A DNA stretch of 64,000 nucleotides from positions 19,271,886-19,335,885 of the forward strand of contig OZ038517.1 in the NCBI GenBank assembly GCA_964036315.1, read 5' to 3'. Position 1 is the first letter of the stretch. Each line of letters opens with the position of its first letter. The translations under genes were made by a program, and so were the position numbers. Positions 36,001 to 47,900 of the stretch are shown here, piece by piece. Source of the DNA: Acanthosepion esculentum. Taxonomy: Eukaryota > Mollusca > Cephalopoda > Sepiida > Sepiidae. A model generated the notes under the pieces. That model ran no database searches. It worked only from the letters and a program-made list of their open reading frames with translations, and was not told the DNA's origin.

Positions 36001-39000
36001 AAGGTGGCGGAGAAAGAGAAAGAAGGAAAGATAGAGAATGAAGGGAATGAAGAAAGAACGAAAAAGAGAAAGAGTAGGGAAAAGGAAGAGAAGAGCGATA
36101 GAAAAGGTGTCGGAGAAAGAGAAAGAAGGAAAGATAGGGAAAGAGGTGAATGAAGAAAAGAACGAAAAAGAGAAAGAGTAGGGAAAAGGAAGAGAAGAGC
36201 GATAGAAAAGGTGTCGGAGAAAGAGAAAGAAGGAAAGATTGGGAAAGAGGTGAATGAAGAAAAGAACGAAAAAGAGAAAGAGTAGGGAAAAGGAAGAGAA
36301 GAGCGATAGAAAAGGTGTCGGAGAAAGAGAAAGAAGGAAAGATTGGGAAAGAGGTGAATGAAGAAAAGAACGAAAAAGAGAAAGAGTAGCGAAAAAGAAG
36401 AGAAGAGCGATAGAAAAGGTGTCGGAGAAAAAGAAAGAAGGAAAGATTGGGAAAGAGGTGAATGAAGAAAAGAACGAAAAAGAGAAAGAGTAGGGAAAAA
36501 GAAGAGAAGAGCGATAGAAAAGGTGGCGGAGAAAGAGAAAGAAGGAAAGATAGAGAATGAAGGGAATGAAGAAAGAACGAAAAAGAGAAAGAGTAGGGAA
36601 AAGGAAGAGAAGAGCGATAGAAAAGGTGTCGGAGAAAGAGAAAGAAGGAAAGATAGGGAAAGAGGTGAATGAAGAAAAGAACGAAAAAGAGAAAGAGTAG
36701 GGAAAAGGAAGAGAAGAGCGATAGAAAAGGTGTCGGAGAAAGAGAAAGAAGGAAAGATTGGGAAAGAGGTGAATGAAGAAAAGAACGAAAAAGAGAAAGA
36801 GTAGGGAAAAGGAAGAGAAGAGCGATAGAAAAGGTGTCGGAGAAAGAGAAAGAAGGAAAGATTGGGAAAGAGGTGAATGAAGAAAAGAACGAAAAAGAGA
36901 AAGAGTAGGGAAAAGGAAGAGAAGAGCAATAGAAAAGGTGTCGGAGAAAGAGAAAGAAGGAAAGATAGAGAATGAAGGGAATGAAGAAAGAACGAAAAAG
37001 CGAAAGAGTAGGGAAAAGGAAGAGAAGAGCGATAGAAAAGGTGTCGGAGAAAGAGAAAGAAGGAAAGATAGGGAAAGAGGTGAATGAAGAAAAAACGAAA
37101 AAGAGAAAGAGTAGGGAAAAGGAAGAGAAGAGCGATAGAAAAGGTGTCGGAGAAAGAGAAAGAAGGAAAGATAGAGAATGAAGGGAATGAAGAAAGAACG
37201 AAAAAGAGAAAGAGTAGGGAAAAGGAAGAGAAGAGCGATAGAAAAGGTGTCGGAGAAAGAGAAAGAAGGAAAGATAGGGAAAGAGGTGAATGAAGAAAAG
37301 AACGAAAAAGAGAAAGAGTAGGGAAAAGGAAGAGAAGAGCGATAGAAAAGGTGTCGGAGAAAGAGAAAGAAGGAAAGATAGAGAATGAAGGGAATGAAGA
37401 AAGAACGAAAAAGAGAAAGAGTAGGGAAAAGGAAGAGAAGAGCAACAGAAAAGGTGTCGGAGAAAGAGAAAGAAGGAAAGATAGGGAAAGAGGTGAATGA
37501 AGAAAAGAACGAAAAAGAGAAAGAGTAGGTAAAAGGGAGAGAAGAGCGATAGAAAAGGTGTCGGAGAAAGAGAAAGAAGGAAAGATTGGGAAAGAGGTGA
37601 ATGAAGTAAAGAACGAAAAAGAGAAAGAGTAGGGAAAAGGAAGAGAAGAGCGATAGAAAAGGTGTCGCAGAAAGAGAAAGAAAGAAAGATTGGGAAAGAG
37701 GTGAATGAAGAAAAGAACGAAAAAGAGAAAGAGTAGGGAAAAGGAAGAGAAGAGCGATAGAAAAGGTGTCGGAGAAAGAGAAAGAAGGAAAGATAGGGAA
37801 AGAGGTGAATGATGTAAAGAGCGAAAAAGAGAAAGAGTAGGGAAAAGGAAGAGAAGAGCGATAGAAAAGGTGTCGGAGAAAGAGAAAGAAGGACAGATAG
37901 GGAAAGAGGTGAATGAAGAAAAGAACGAAAAAGAGAAAGAGTAGGGAAAAGGAAGAGAAGAGCGATAGAAAAGGTGTCGGAGAAAGAGAAAGAAGGAAAG
38001 ATAGGGAAAGAGGTGAATGAAGAAAAGAACGAAAAAGAGAAAGAGTAGGGAAAAGGAAGAGAAGAGCGATAGAAAAGGTGTCGGAGAAAGAGAAAGAAGG
38101 AAAGATAGGGAAAGAGGTGAATGAAGAAAAGAACGAAAAAGAGAAAGAGTAGGGAAAAGGAAGAGAAGAGCGATAGAAAAGGTGTCGGAGAAAGAGAAAG
38201 AAGGAAAGATTGGGAAAGAGGTGAATGAAGAAAAGAACGAAAAAGAGAAAGAGTAGGGAAAAGGAAGAGAAGAGCGATAGAAAAGGTGTCGGAGAAAGAG
38301 AAAGAAGGAAAGATTGGGAAAGAGGTGAATGAAGAAAAGAACGAAAAAGTGAAAGAGTAGGGAAAAGGAAGAGAAGAGCGATAGAAAAGGTGTCGGAGAA
38401 AGAGAAAGAACGAAAGATTGGGAAAGGGGTGAATGAAGAAAAGAACGAAAAAGAGAAAGAGTAGGGAAAAGGAAGAGAAGAGCGATAGAAAAGGTGTCGG
38501 AGAAAGAGAAAGAAGGAAAGATTGGGAAAGAGGTGAATGAAGAAAAGAACGAAAAAGAGAAAGAGTAGGGAAAAGGAAGAGAAGAGCGATAGAAAAGGTG
38601 TCGGAGAAAGAGAAAGAAGGAAAGATTGGGAAAGAGGTGAATGAAGAAAAGAACGAAAAAGAGAAAGAGTAGGGAAAAGGAAGAGAAGAGCGATAGAAAA
38701 GGTGTCGGAGAAAGAGAAAGAAGGAAAGATTGGGAAAGAGGTGAATGAAGAAAAGAACGAAAAAGAGAAAGAGTAGGGAAAAGGAAGAGAAGAGCGATAG
38801 AAAAGGTGTCGGAGAAAGAGAAAGAAGGAAAGATTGGGAAAGAGGTGAATGAAGAAAAGAACGAAAAAGTGAAAGAGTAGGGAAAAGGAAGAGAAGAGCG
38901 ATAGAAAAGGTGTCGGAGAAAGAGAAAGAACGAAAGATTGGGAAAGGGGTGAATGAAGAAAAGAACGAAAAAGAGAAAGAGTAGGGAAAAGGAAGAGAAG

Positions 39001-41999
39001 AGCGATAGAAAAGGTGTCGGAGAAAGAGAAAGAAGGAAAGATTGGGAAAGAGGTGAATGAAGAAAAGAACGAAAAAGAGAAAGAGTAGGGAAAAGGAAGA
39101 GAAGAGCGATAGAAAAGGTGTCGGAGAAAGAGAAAGAAGGAAAGATTGGGAAAGAGGTGAATGAAGAAAAGAACGAAAAAGAGAAAGAGTAGGGAAAAGG
39201 AAGAGAAGAGCGATAGAAAAGGTGTCGGAGAAAGAGAAAGAAGGAAAGATTGGGAAAGAGGTGAATGAAGAAAAGAACGAAAAAGAGAAAGAGTAGGGAA
39301 AAAGAAGAGAAGAGCGATAGAAAAGGTGGCGGAGAAAGAGAAAGAAGGAAAGATAGAGAATGAAGGGAATGAAGAAAGAACGAAAAAGAGAAAGAGTAGG
39401 GAAAAGGAAGAGAAGAGCGATAGAAAAGGTGTCGGAGAAAGAGAAAGAAGGAAAGATAGGGAAAGAGGTGAATGAAGAAATGAACGAAAAAGAGAAAGAG
39501 TAGGGAAAAGGAAGAGAAGAGCGATAGAAAAGGTGTCGGAGAAAGAGAAAGAAGGAAAGATTGGGAAAGAGGTGAATGAAGAAAAGAACGAAAAAGAGAA
39601 AGAGTAGGGAAAAGGAAGAGAAGAGCGATAGAAAAGGTGTCGGAGAAAGAGAAAGAAGGAAAGATTGGGAAAGAGGTGAATGAAGAAAAGAACGAAAAAG
39701 AGAAAGAGTAGGGAAAAGGAAGAGAAGAGCGATAGAAAAGGTGTCGGAGAAAGAGAAAGAAGGAAAGATAGAGAATGAAGGGAATGAAGAAAGAACGAAA
39801 AAGAGAAAGAGTAGGGAAAAGGAAGAGAAGAGCAACAGAAAAGGTGTCGGAGAAAGAGAAAGAAGGAAAGATAGGGAAAGATGTGAATGAAGAAAAGAAC
39901 GAAAAAGAGAAAGAGTAGGGAAAAGGAAGAGAAGAGCGATAGAAAAGGTGTCGGAGAAAGAGAAAGAAGGAAAGATTGGGAAAGAGGTGAATGAAGAAAA
40001 GAACGAAAAAGAGAAAGAGTAGGGAAAAGGAAGAGAAGAGCAATAGAAAAGGTGTCGGAGAAAGAGAAAGAAGGAAAGATAGAGAATGAAGGGAATGAAG
40101 AAAGAACGAAAAAGCGAAAGAGTAGGGAAAAGGAAGAGAAGAGCGATAGAAAAGGTGTCGGAGAAAGAGAAAGAAGGAAAGATAGGGAAAGAGGTGAATG
40201 AAGAAAAGAACGAAAAAGAGAAAGAGTAGGGAAAAGGAAGAGAAGAGCGATAGAAAAGGTGTCGGAGAAAGAGAAAGAAGGAAAGATAGAGAATGAAGGG
40301 AATGAAGAAAGAACGAAAAAGAGAAAGAGTAGGGAAAAGGAAGAGAAGAGCGATAGAAAAGGTGTCGGAGAAAGAGAAAGAAGGAAAGATAGGGAAAGAG
40401 GTGAATGAAGAAAAGAACGAAAAAGAGAAAGAGTAGGGAAAAGGAAGAGAAGAGCGATAGAAAAGGTGTCGGAGAAAGAGAAAGAAGGAAAGATAGAGAA
40501 TGAAGGGAATGAAGAAAGAACGAAAAAGAGAAAGAGTAGGGAAAAGGAAGAGAAGAGCAACAGAAAAGGTGTCGGAGAAAGAGAAAGAAGGAAAGATAGG
40601 GAAAGAGGTGAATGAAGAAAAGAACGAAAAAGAGAAAGAGTAGGTAAAAGGGAGAGAAGAGCGATAGAAAAGGTGTCGGAGAAAGAGAAAGAAGGAAAGA
40701 TAGGGAAAGAGGTGAATGAAGAAAAGAACGAAAAAGAGAAAGAGTAGGGAAAAGGAAGAGAAGAGCGATAGAAAAGGTGTCGGAGAAAGAGAAAGAAGGA
40801 AAGATTGGGAAAGAGGTGAATGAAGAAAAGAACGAAAAAGAGAAAGAGTAGGGAAAAGGAAGAGAAGAGCGATAGAAAAGGTGTCGGAGAAAGAGAAAGA
40901 AGGAAAGATTGGGAAAGAGGTGAATGAAGAAAAGAACGAAAAAGTGAAAGAGTAGGGAAAAGGAAGAGAAGAGCGATAGAAAAGGTGTCGGAGAAAGAGA
41001 AAGAACGAAAGATTGGGAAAGGGGTGAATGAAGAAAAGAACGAAAAAGAGAAAGAGTAGGGAAAAGGAAGAGAAGAGCGATAGAAAAGGTGTCGGAGAAA
41101 GAGAAAGAAGGAAAGATTGGGAAAGAGGTGAATGAAGAAAAGAACGAAAAAGAGAAAGAGTAGGGAAAAGGAAGAGAAGAGCGATAGAAAAGGTGTCGGA
41201 GAAAGAGAAAGAAGGAAAGATTGGGAAAGAGGTGAATGAAGAAAAGAACGAAAAAGAGAAAGAGTAGGGAAAAGGAAGAGAAGAGCGATAGAAAAGGTGT
41301 CGGAGAAAGAGAAAGAAGGAAAGATTGGGAAAGAGGTGAATGAAGAAAAGAACGAAAAAGAGAAAGAGTAGGGAAAAAGAAGAGAAGAGCGATAGAAAAG
41401 ATGGCGGAGAAAGAGAAAGAAGGAAAGATAGAGAATGAAGGGAATGAAGAAAGAACGAAAAAGAGAAAGAGTAGTGAAAAGGAAGAGAAGAGCGATAGAA
41501 AAGGTGTCGGAGAAAGAGAAAGAAGGAAAGATAGGGAAAGAGGTGAATGAAGAAAAGAACGAAAAAGAGAAAGAGTAGGGAAAAGGAAGAGAAGAGCGAT
41601 AGAAAAGGTGTCGGAGAAAGAGAAAGAAGGAAAGATTGGGAAAGAGGTGAATGAAGAAAAGAACGAAAAAGAGAAAGAGTAGGGAAAAGGAAGAGAAGAG
41701 CGATAGAAAAGGTGTCGGAGAAAGAGAAAGAAGGAAAGATTGGGAAAGAGGTGAATGAAGAAAAGAACGAAAAAGAGAAAGAGTAGGGAAAAAGAAGAGA
41801 AGAGCGATAGAAAAGGTGTCGGAGAAAGAGAAAGAAGGAAAGATTGGGAAAGAGGTGAATGAAGAAAAGAACGAAAAAGAGAAAGAGTAGGGAAAAAGAA
41901 GAGAAGAGCGATAGAAAAGGTGGCGGAGAAAGAGAAAGAAGGAAAGATAGAGAATGAAGGGAATGAAGAAAGAACGAAAAAGAGAAAGAGTAGGGAAAA

Positions 42000-44900
42000 G
42001 GAAGAGAAGAGCGATAGAAAAGGTGTCGGAGAAAGAGAAAGAAGGAAAGATAGGGAAAGAGGTGAATGAAGAAAAGAACGAAAAAGAGAAAGAGTAGGGA
42101 AAAGGAAGAGAAGAGCGATAGAAAAGGTGTCGGAGAAAGAGAAAGAAGGAAAGATTGGGAAAGAGGTGAATGAAGAAAAGAACGAAAAAGAGAAAGAGTA
42201 GGGAAAAGGAAGAGAAGAGCGATAGAAAAGGTGTCGGAGAAAGAGAAAGAAGGAAAGATTGGGAAAGAGGTGAATGAAGAAAAGAACGAAAAAGAGAAAG
42301 AGTAGGGAAAAAGAAGAGAAGAGCGATAGAAAAGGTGGCGGAGAAAGAGAAAGAAGGAAAGATAGAGAATGAAGGGAATGAAGAAAGAACGAAAAAGAGA
42401 AAGAGTAGGGAAAAGGAAGAGAAGAGCGATAGAAAAGGTGTCGGAGAAAGAGAAAGAAGGAAAGATAGGGAAAGAGGTGAATGAAGAAAAGAACGAAAAA
42501 GAGAAAGAGTAGGGAAAAGGAAGAGAAGAGCGATAGAAAAGGTGTCGGAGAAAGAGAAAGAAGGAAAGATTTGGAAAGAGGTGAATGAAGAAAAGAACGA
42601 AAAAGAGAAAGAGTAGGGAAAAGGAAGAGAAGAGCGATAGAAAAGGTGTCGGAGAAAGAGAAAGAAGGAAAGATTGGGAAAGAGGTGAATGAAGAAAAGA
42701 ACGAAAAAGAGAAAGAGTAGGGAAAAGGAAGAGAAGAGCGATAGAAAAGGTGTCGGAGAAAGAGAAAGAAGGAAAGATAGAGAATGAAGGGAATGAAGAA
42801 AGAACGAAAAAGAGAAAGAGTAGGGAAAAGGAAGAGAAGAGCAACAGAAAAGGTGTCGGAGAAAGAGAAAGAAGGAAAGATAGGGAAAGAGGTGAATGAA
42901 GAAAAGAACGAAAAAGAAAAAGAGTAGGGAAAAGGAAGAGAAGAGCGATAGAAAAGGTGTCGGAGAAAGAGAAAGAAGGAAAGATTGGGAAAGAGGTGAA
43001 TGAAGAAAAGAACGAAAAAGAGAAAGAGTAGGGAAAAGGAAGAGAAGAGCAATAGAAAAGGTGTCGGAGAAAGAGAAAGAAGGAAAGATAGAGAATGAAG
43101 GGAATGAAGAAAGAACGAAAAAGAGAAAGAGTAGGGAAAAGGAAGAGAAGAGCGATAGAAAAGGTGTCGGAGAAAGAGAAAGAAGGAAAGATAGGGAAAG
43201 AGGTGAATGAAGAAAAGAACGAAAAAGAGAAAGAGTAGGGAAAAGGAAGAGAAGAGCGATAGAAAAGGTGTCGGAGAAAGAGAAAGAAGGAAAGATAGAG
43301 AATGAAGGGAATGAAGAAAGAACGAAAAAGAGAAAGAGTAGGGAAAAGGAAGAGAAGAGCGATAGAAAAGGTGTCGGAGAAAGAGAAAGAAGGAAAGATA
43401 GGGAAAGAGGTGAATGAAGAAAAGAACGAAAAAGAGAAAGAGTAGGGAAAAGGAAGAGAAGAGCGATAGAAAAGGTTTCGGAGAAAGAGAAAGAAGGAAA
43501 GATAGAGAATGAAGGGAATGAAGAAAGAACGAAAAAGAGAAAGAGTAGGGAAAAGGAAGAGAAGAGCAATAGAAAAGGTGTCGGAGAAAGAGAAAGAAGG
43601 AAAGATAGGGAAAGAGGTGAATGAAGAAAAGAACGAAAAAGAGAAAGAGTAGGTAAAAGGGAGAGAAGAGCGATAGAAAAGGTGTCGGAGAAAGAGAAAG
43701 AAGGAAAGATTGGGAAAGAGGTGAATGAAGTAAAGAACGAAAAAGAGAAAGAGTAGGGAAAAGGAAGAGAAGAGCGATAGAAAAGGTGTCGCAGAAAGAG
43801 AAAGAAAGAAAGATTGGGAAAGAGGTGAATGAAGAAAAGAACGAAAAAGAGAAAGAGTAGGGAAAAGGAAGAGAAGAGCGATAGAAAAGGTGTCGGAGAA
43901 AGAGAAAGAAGGAAAGATTGGGAAAGAGGTGAATGAAGAAAAGAACGAAAAAGAGAAAGTGTAGGGAAAAGGAAGAGAAGAGCGATAGAAAAGGTGTTCG
44001 AGAAAGAGAAAGAAGGAAAGATTGGGAAAGGGGTGAATGAAGAAAAGAACGAAAAAGAGAAAGAGTAGGGAAAAGGAAGAGAAGAGCGATAGAAAAGGTG
44101 TCGGAGAAAGAGAAAGAAGGAAAGATAGGGAAAGAGGTGAATGAAGAAAAGAACGAAAAAGAGAAAGAGTAGGGAAAAGAGAGAGAAGAGCGATAGAAAA
44201 GGTGGCGGAGAAAGAGAAAGAAGGAAAAATTGGGAAAGAGGTGAATGAAGAAAAGAACGAAAAAGAGAAAGAGTAGGGAAAAGGAAGAGAAGAGTGATAG
44301 AAAAGGTGTTGGAGAAAGGGAAAGAAGGAAAGATTGGGAAAGAGGTGAATGAAGAAAAGAACGAAAAAGAGAAAGAGTAAGGAAAAGGAAGAGAAGAGCG
44401 ATAGAAAAGGTGTCGGAGAAAGAGAAAGAAGGAAAGATAGGGAAAGAGGTGAATGAAGAAAAGAACGAAAAAGAGAAAGAGTAGGGAAAAGGAAGAGAAG
44501 AGCGATAGAAAAGGTGTCGGAGAAAGAGAAAGAAGGAAAGATAGAGAAAGAGGTGAATGAAGAAAAGAACGAAAAAGAGAAAGAGTAGGGAAAAGGAAGA
44601 GAAGAGCGATAGAAAAGGTGACGGAGAAAGAGAAAGAAGGAAAGATAGGGAAAGAGGTGAATGAAGAAAAGAACGAAAAAGAGAAAGAGTAGGGAAAAGG
44701 GAGAGAAGAGCGATAGAAAAGGTGGCGGAGAAAGAGAAAGAAGGAAAAATTGGGAAAGAGGTGAATGAAGAAAAGAACGAAAAAGAGAAAGAGTAGGGAA
44801 AAGGAAGAGACGAGCGATAGAAAAGGTGTCGGAGAAAGAGAAAGAAGGAAAGATCGGGAAAGAGGTGAATGAAGAAAAGAACGAAAAAGAGAAAGAGTAG

Positions 44901-47900
44901 GGAAAAGGAAGAGAAGAGCGATAGAAAAGGTGTCGGAGAAAGGGAAAGAAGGAAAGATTGGGAAAGAGGTGAATGAAGAAAAGAACGAAAAAGAGAAAGA
45001 GTAGGGAAAAGGAAGAGAAGAGCGATAGAAAAGGTGTCGGAGAAAGAGAAAGAAGGAAAGATAGAGAATGAAGGGAATGAAGAAAGAACGAAAAAGAGAA
45101 AGAGTAGGGAAAAGGAAGAGAAGAGCGATAGAAAAGTTGTCGGAGAAAGGGAAAGAAGGAAAGATTGGGAAAGAGGTGAATGAAGAAAAGAACGAAAAAG
45201 AGAAAGAGTAGGGAAAAAGAAGAGAAGAGCGATAGAAAAGGTGTCGGAGAAAGAGAAAGAAGGAAAGATTGGGAAAGAGGTGAATGAAGAAAAGAACGAA
45301 AAAGAGAAAGAGTAGGGAAAAAGAAGAGAAGAGCGATAGAAAAGGTGGCGGAGAAAGAGAAAGAAGGAAAGATAGAGAATGAAGGGAATGAAGAAAGAAC
45401 GAAAAAGAGAAAGAGTAGGGAAAAGGAAGAGAAGAGCGATAGAAAAGGTGTCGGAGAAAGAGAAAGAAGGAAAGATAGGGAAAGAGGTGAATGAAGAAAA
45501 GAACGAAAAAGAGAAAGAGTAGGGAAAAGGAAGAGAAGAGCGATAGAAAAGGTGTCGGAGAAAGAGAAAGAAGGAAAGATTGGGAAAGAGGTGAATGAAG
45601 AAAAGAACGAAAAAGAGAAAGAGTAGGGAAAAGGAAGAGAAGAGCGATAGAAAAGGTGTCGGAGAAAGAGAAAGAAGGAAAGATTGGGAAAGAGGTGAAT
45701 GAAGAAAAGAACGAAAAAGAGAAAGAGTAGGGAAAAAGAAGAGAAGAGCGATAGAAAAGGTGGCGGAGAAACAGAAAGAAGGAAAGATAGAGAATGAAGG
45801 GAATGAAGAAAGAACGAAAAAGAGAAAGAGTAGGGAAAAGGAAGAGAAGAGCGATAGAAAAGGTGTCGGAGAAAGAGAAAGAAGGAAAGATAGGGAAAGA
45901 GGTGAATGAAGAAAAGAACGAAAAAGAGAAAGAGTAGGGAAAAGGAAGAGAAGAGCGATAGAAAAGGTGTCGGAGAAAGAGAAAGAAGGAAAGATTTGGA
46001 AAGAGGTGAATGAAGAAAAGAACGAAAAAGAGAAAGAGTAGGGAAAAGGAAGAGAAGAGCGATAGAAAAGGTGTCGGAGAAAGAGAAAGAAGGAAAGATT
46101 GGGAAAGAGGTGAATGAAGAAAAGAACGAAAAAGAGAAAGAGTAGGGAAAAGGAAGAGAAGAGCGATAGAAAAGGTGTCGGAGAAAGAGAAAGAAGGAAA
46201 GATAGAGAATGAAGGGAATGAAGAAAGAACGAAAAAGAGAAAGAGTAGGGAAAAGGAAGAGAAGAGCAACAGAAAAGGTGTCGGAGAAAGAGAAAGAAGG
46301 AAAGATAGGGAAAGAGGTGAATGAAGAAAAGAACGAAAAAGAAAAAGAGTAGGGAAAAGGAAGAGAAGAGCGATAGAAAAGGTGTCGGAGAAAGAGAAAG
46401 AAGGAAAGATTGGGAAAGAGGTGAATGAAGAAAAGAACGAAAAAGAGAAAGAGTAGGGAAAAGGAAGAGAAGAGCAATAGAAAAGGTGTCGGAGAAAGAG
46501 AAAGAAGGAAAGATAGAGAATGAAGGGAATGAAGAAAGAACGAAAAAGAGAAAGAGTAGGGAAAAGGAAGAGAAGAGCGATAGAAAAGGTGTCGGAGAAA
46601 GAGAAAGAAGGAAAGATAGGGAAAGAGGTGAATGAAGAAAAGAACGAAAAAGAGAAAGAGTAGGGAAAAGGAAGAGAAGAGCGATAGAAAAGGTGTCGGA
46701 GAAAGAGAAAGAAGGAAAGATAGAGAATGAAGGGAATGAAGAAAGAACGAAAAAGAGAAAGAGTAGGGAAAAGGAAGAGAAGAGCGATAGAAAAGGTGTC
46801 GGAGAAAGAGAAAGAAGGAAAGATAGAGAAAGAGGTGAATGAAGAAAAGAACGAAAAAGAGAAAGAGTAGGGAAAAGGAAGAGAAGAGCGATAGAAAAGG
46901 TGTCGGAGAAAGAGAAAGAAGGAAAGATAGAGAATGAAGGGAATGAAGAAAGAACGAAAAAGAGAAAGAGTAGGGAAAAGGAAGAGAAGAGCGATAGAAA
47001 AGGTGTCGGAGAAAGAGAAAGAAGGAAAGATAGAGAATGAAGGGAATGAAGAAAGAACGAAAAAGAGAAAGAGTAGGGAAAAGGAAGAGAAGAGCGATAG
47101 AAAAGGTGTCGGAGAAAGAGAAAGAAGGAAAGATAGGGAAAGAGGTGAATGAAGAAAAGAACGAAAAAGAGAAAGAGTAGGGAAAAGGAAGAGAAGAGCG
47201 ATAGAAAAGGTTTCGGAGAAAGAGAAAGAAGGAAAGATAGAGAATGAAGGGAATGAAGAAAGAACGAAAAAGAGAAAGAGTAGGGAAAAGGAAGAGAAGA
47301 GCAATAGAAAAGGTGTCGGAGAAAGAGAAAGAAGGAAAGATAGGGAAAGAGGTGAATGAAGAAAAGAACGAAAAAGAGAAAGAGTAGGTAAAAGGGAGAG
47401 AAGAGCGATAGAAAAGGTGTCGGAGAAAGAGAAAGAAGGAAAGATTGGGAAAGAGGTGAATGAAGTAAAGAACGAAAAAGAGAAAGAGTAGGGAAAAGGA
47501 AGAGAAGAGCGATAGAAAAGGTGTCGCAGAAAGAGAAAGAAAGAAAGATTGGGAAAGAGGTGAATGAAGAAAAGAACGAAAAAGAGAAAGAGTAGGGAAA
47601 AGGAAGAGAAGAGCGATAGAAAAGGTGTCGGAGAAAGAGAAAGAAGGAAAGATTGGGAAAGAGGTGAATGAAGAAAAGAACGAAAAAGAGAAAGAGTAGG
47701 GAAAAGGAAGAGAAGAGCGATAGAAAAGGTGTTCGAGAAAGAGAAAGAAGGAAAGATTGGGAAAGGGGTGAATGAAGAAAAGAACGAAAAAGAGAAAGAG
47801 TAGGGAAAAGGAAGAGAAGGGCGATAGAAAAGGTGTCGGAGAAAGAGAAAGAAGGAAAGATAGGGAAAGAGGTGAATGAAGAAAAGAACGAAAAAGAGAA